From Betaproteobacteria bacterium (GTDB lineage: Bacteria > Pseudomonadota > Gammaproteobacteria > Burkholderiales > Thiobacillaceae): 5,054 bases of DNA. Under the pieces are notes generated by a model that saw nothing but the letters and a program-made list of their open reading frames with translations, ran no database searches and was not told the DNA's origin. The DNA lies in contig JAIFLB010000209.1 of assembly GCA_020049245.1 (NCBI GenBank), positions 1-5,054 on the forward strand, written 5' to 3'. Shown one piece after another: positions 4,649 to 5,054 of this stretch; positions within the stretch are counted from its first letter, which is position 1, and the number at the start of each line of letters is the position of its first letter. The position numbers and the translations under genes were made by a program.

Positions 4649-5054
4649 ATGCCGTTATCCGAACAGGCCGAAGCCGCCGTCAAGGCTGGCGAAGCAGGCT
4701 GGCAGTGGGACAAGGGCGTATGCCGATTCTGTGGCACCGGCTGCGGCATCATGATCGCCACCAAGGGCGGCCGCATCGTCGCCACCAAGGGCGACCCGGA
4801 TGCGCCGGTGAACAAGGGCCTGAACTGCGTCAAGGGCTACTTCAACGGCAAGATCAATTACGGCAAGGATCGCCTGACCCAGCCTTTGCTGCGCATGACC
4901 GACGGCAAGTTCGACAAGAAGGGCAAGTTCACGCCGGTTTCCTGGGAACAGGCGCTCGATGTGATGGAAGAAAAAATGCGCTGGGCGATGAAAGAGAAAG
5001 GCCCGCACGGCATTTCCATCTTCGGTTCCGGCCAGTACACCATCCATGAAGGCT
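4649..5054 (+). CDS. napA: NapA, periplasmic nitrate reductase catalytic subunit (5' part; no Tat signal; runs off window)
   Basis: NapA reduces nitrate to nitrite using a bis-molybdopterin guanine dinucleotide molybdenum centre and one 4Fe-4S cluster. The 135 visible residues include the cluster cysteines C25, C28, C32 and C60 (C-X2-C-X3-C-X27-C), the conserved K62 in GLNCVKGYFNGKI, and the family blocks YGKDRLTQPLLRM, FTPVSWEQALDVMEEK and IFGSGQYTIHEG. E. coli NapA is over 800 residues, so most lies beyond the window. From ATG 4649, only 24 residues precede the first cluster cysteine, and they start PLSEQAEAAVKAGEAGW. There is no SRRxF motif or hydrophobic stretch. The same frame is stopped at 4625-4627, with no alternative start codon between, so a normal Tat leader cannot be encoded. 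No good Shine-Dalgarno precedes the ATG, and a 10-base palindrome CGGCATGCCG (4645-4654) spans it. It is either a genuinely signal-less NapA, a 5'-deleted gene or a sequence error. Confidence 0.88.
   Translation, partial: MPLSEQAEAAVKAGEAGWQWDKGVCRFCGTGCGIMIATKGGRIVATKGDPDAPVNKGLNCVKGYFNGKINYGKDRLTQPLLRMTDGKFDKKGKFTPVSWEQALDVMEEKMRWAMKEKGPHGISIFGSGQYTIHEG

Noticed and set aside
4705..5049. Plus-strand open frame within napA starting at 4705
   Set aside because: It is a shifted frame over the napA coding region. The napA frame contains the iron-sulfur and nitrate reductase motifs, while this frame has none.

Overview
The window is a nitrate-respiration control locus from a proteobacterium of fairly high GC. 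Gene content (NarXL, two Dnr-type Crp/Fnr regulators, NapD-NapA) and protein style suggest a betaproteobacterial denitrifier, possibly near the Rhodocyclales. That placement is an inference; no taxonomic marker is present.

Layout, left to right. (1) On the minus strand, narX (sensor kinase, 572-2470) is followed by narL (response regulator, start at 575, cut off by the window edge at its C-terminus). They share a 4-base ATGA stop/start overlap. (2) A 280-base intergenic region (2471-2750) separates narX from the divergent gene. It holds a 20-bp near-perfect palindrome matching a NarL/NarP 7-2-7 site and a third copy of the same 9-mer next to a TATAAA element facing narX. (3) A plus-strand Dnr-like regulator (2751-3437) converges, across 45 bases, on a paralogous Dnr-like regulator on the minus strand (3483-4172, TTG start). 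(4) A 139-base divergent intergenic region (4173-4311) contains an FNR/Dnr box, TTGATCATTGTCAA. Its centre lies 41.5 bases from the inferred start site on each side. (5) On the plus strand, napD (4312-4635, GTG start, strong Shine-Dalgarno) is followed after 13 bases by the beginning of napA (4649 to the window edge).

Working model. NarX senses nitrate/nitrite in the periplasm and phosphorylates NarL. NarL probably acts on its own promoter and on the first dnr-like gene. One or both Dnr-like proteins, using the E..SR recognition-helix signature that reads TTGAT, act on the shared box to control the second dnr-like gene and the nap operon. This would stack nitrate and low-oxygen/NO control directly beside periplasmic nitrate reductase genes.

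The most unusual point is napA. Its only possible in-frame starts give a protein that begins about 20 residues before the first 4Fe-4S motif and has no twin-arginine signal peptide. An in-frame stop at 4625-4627 excludes a longer form, although napD, whose product normally binds that signal, is intact immediately upstream.
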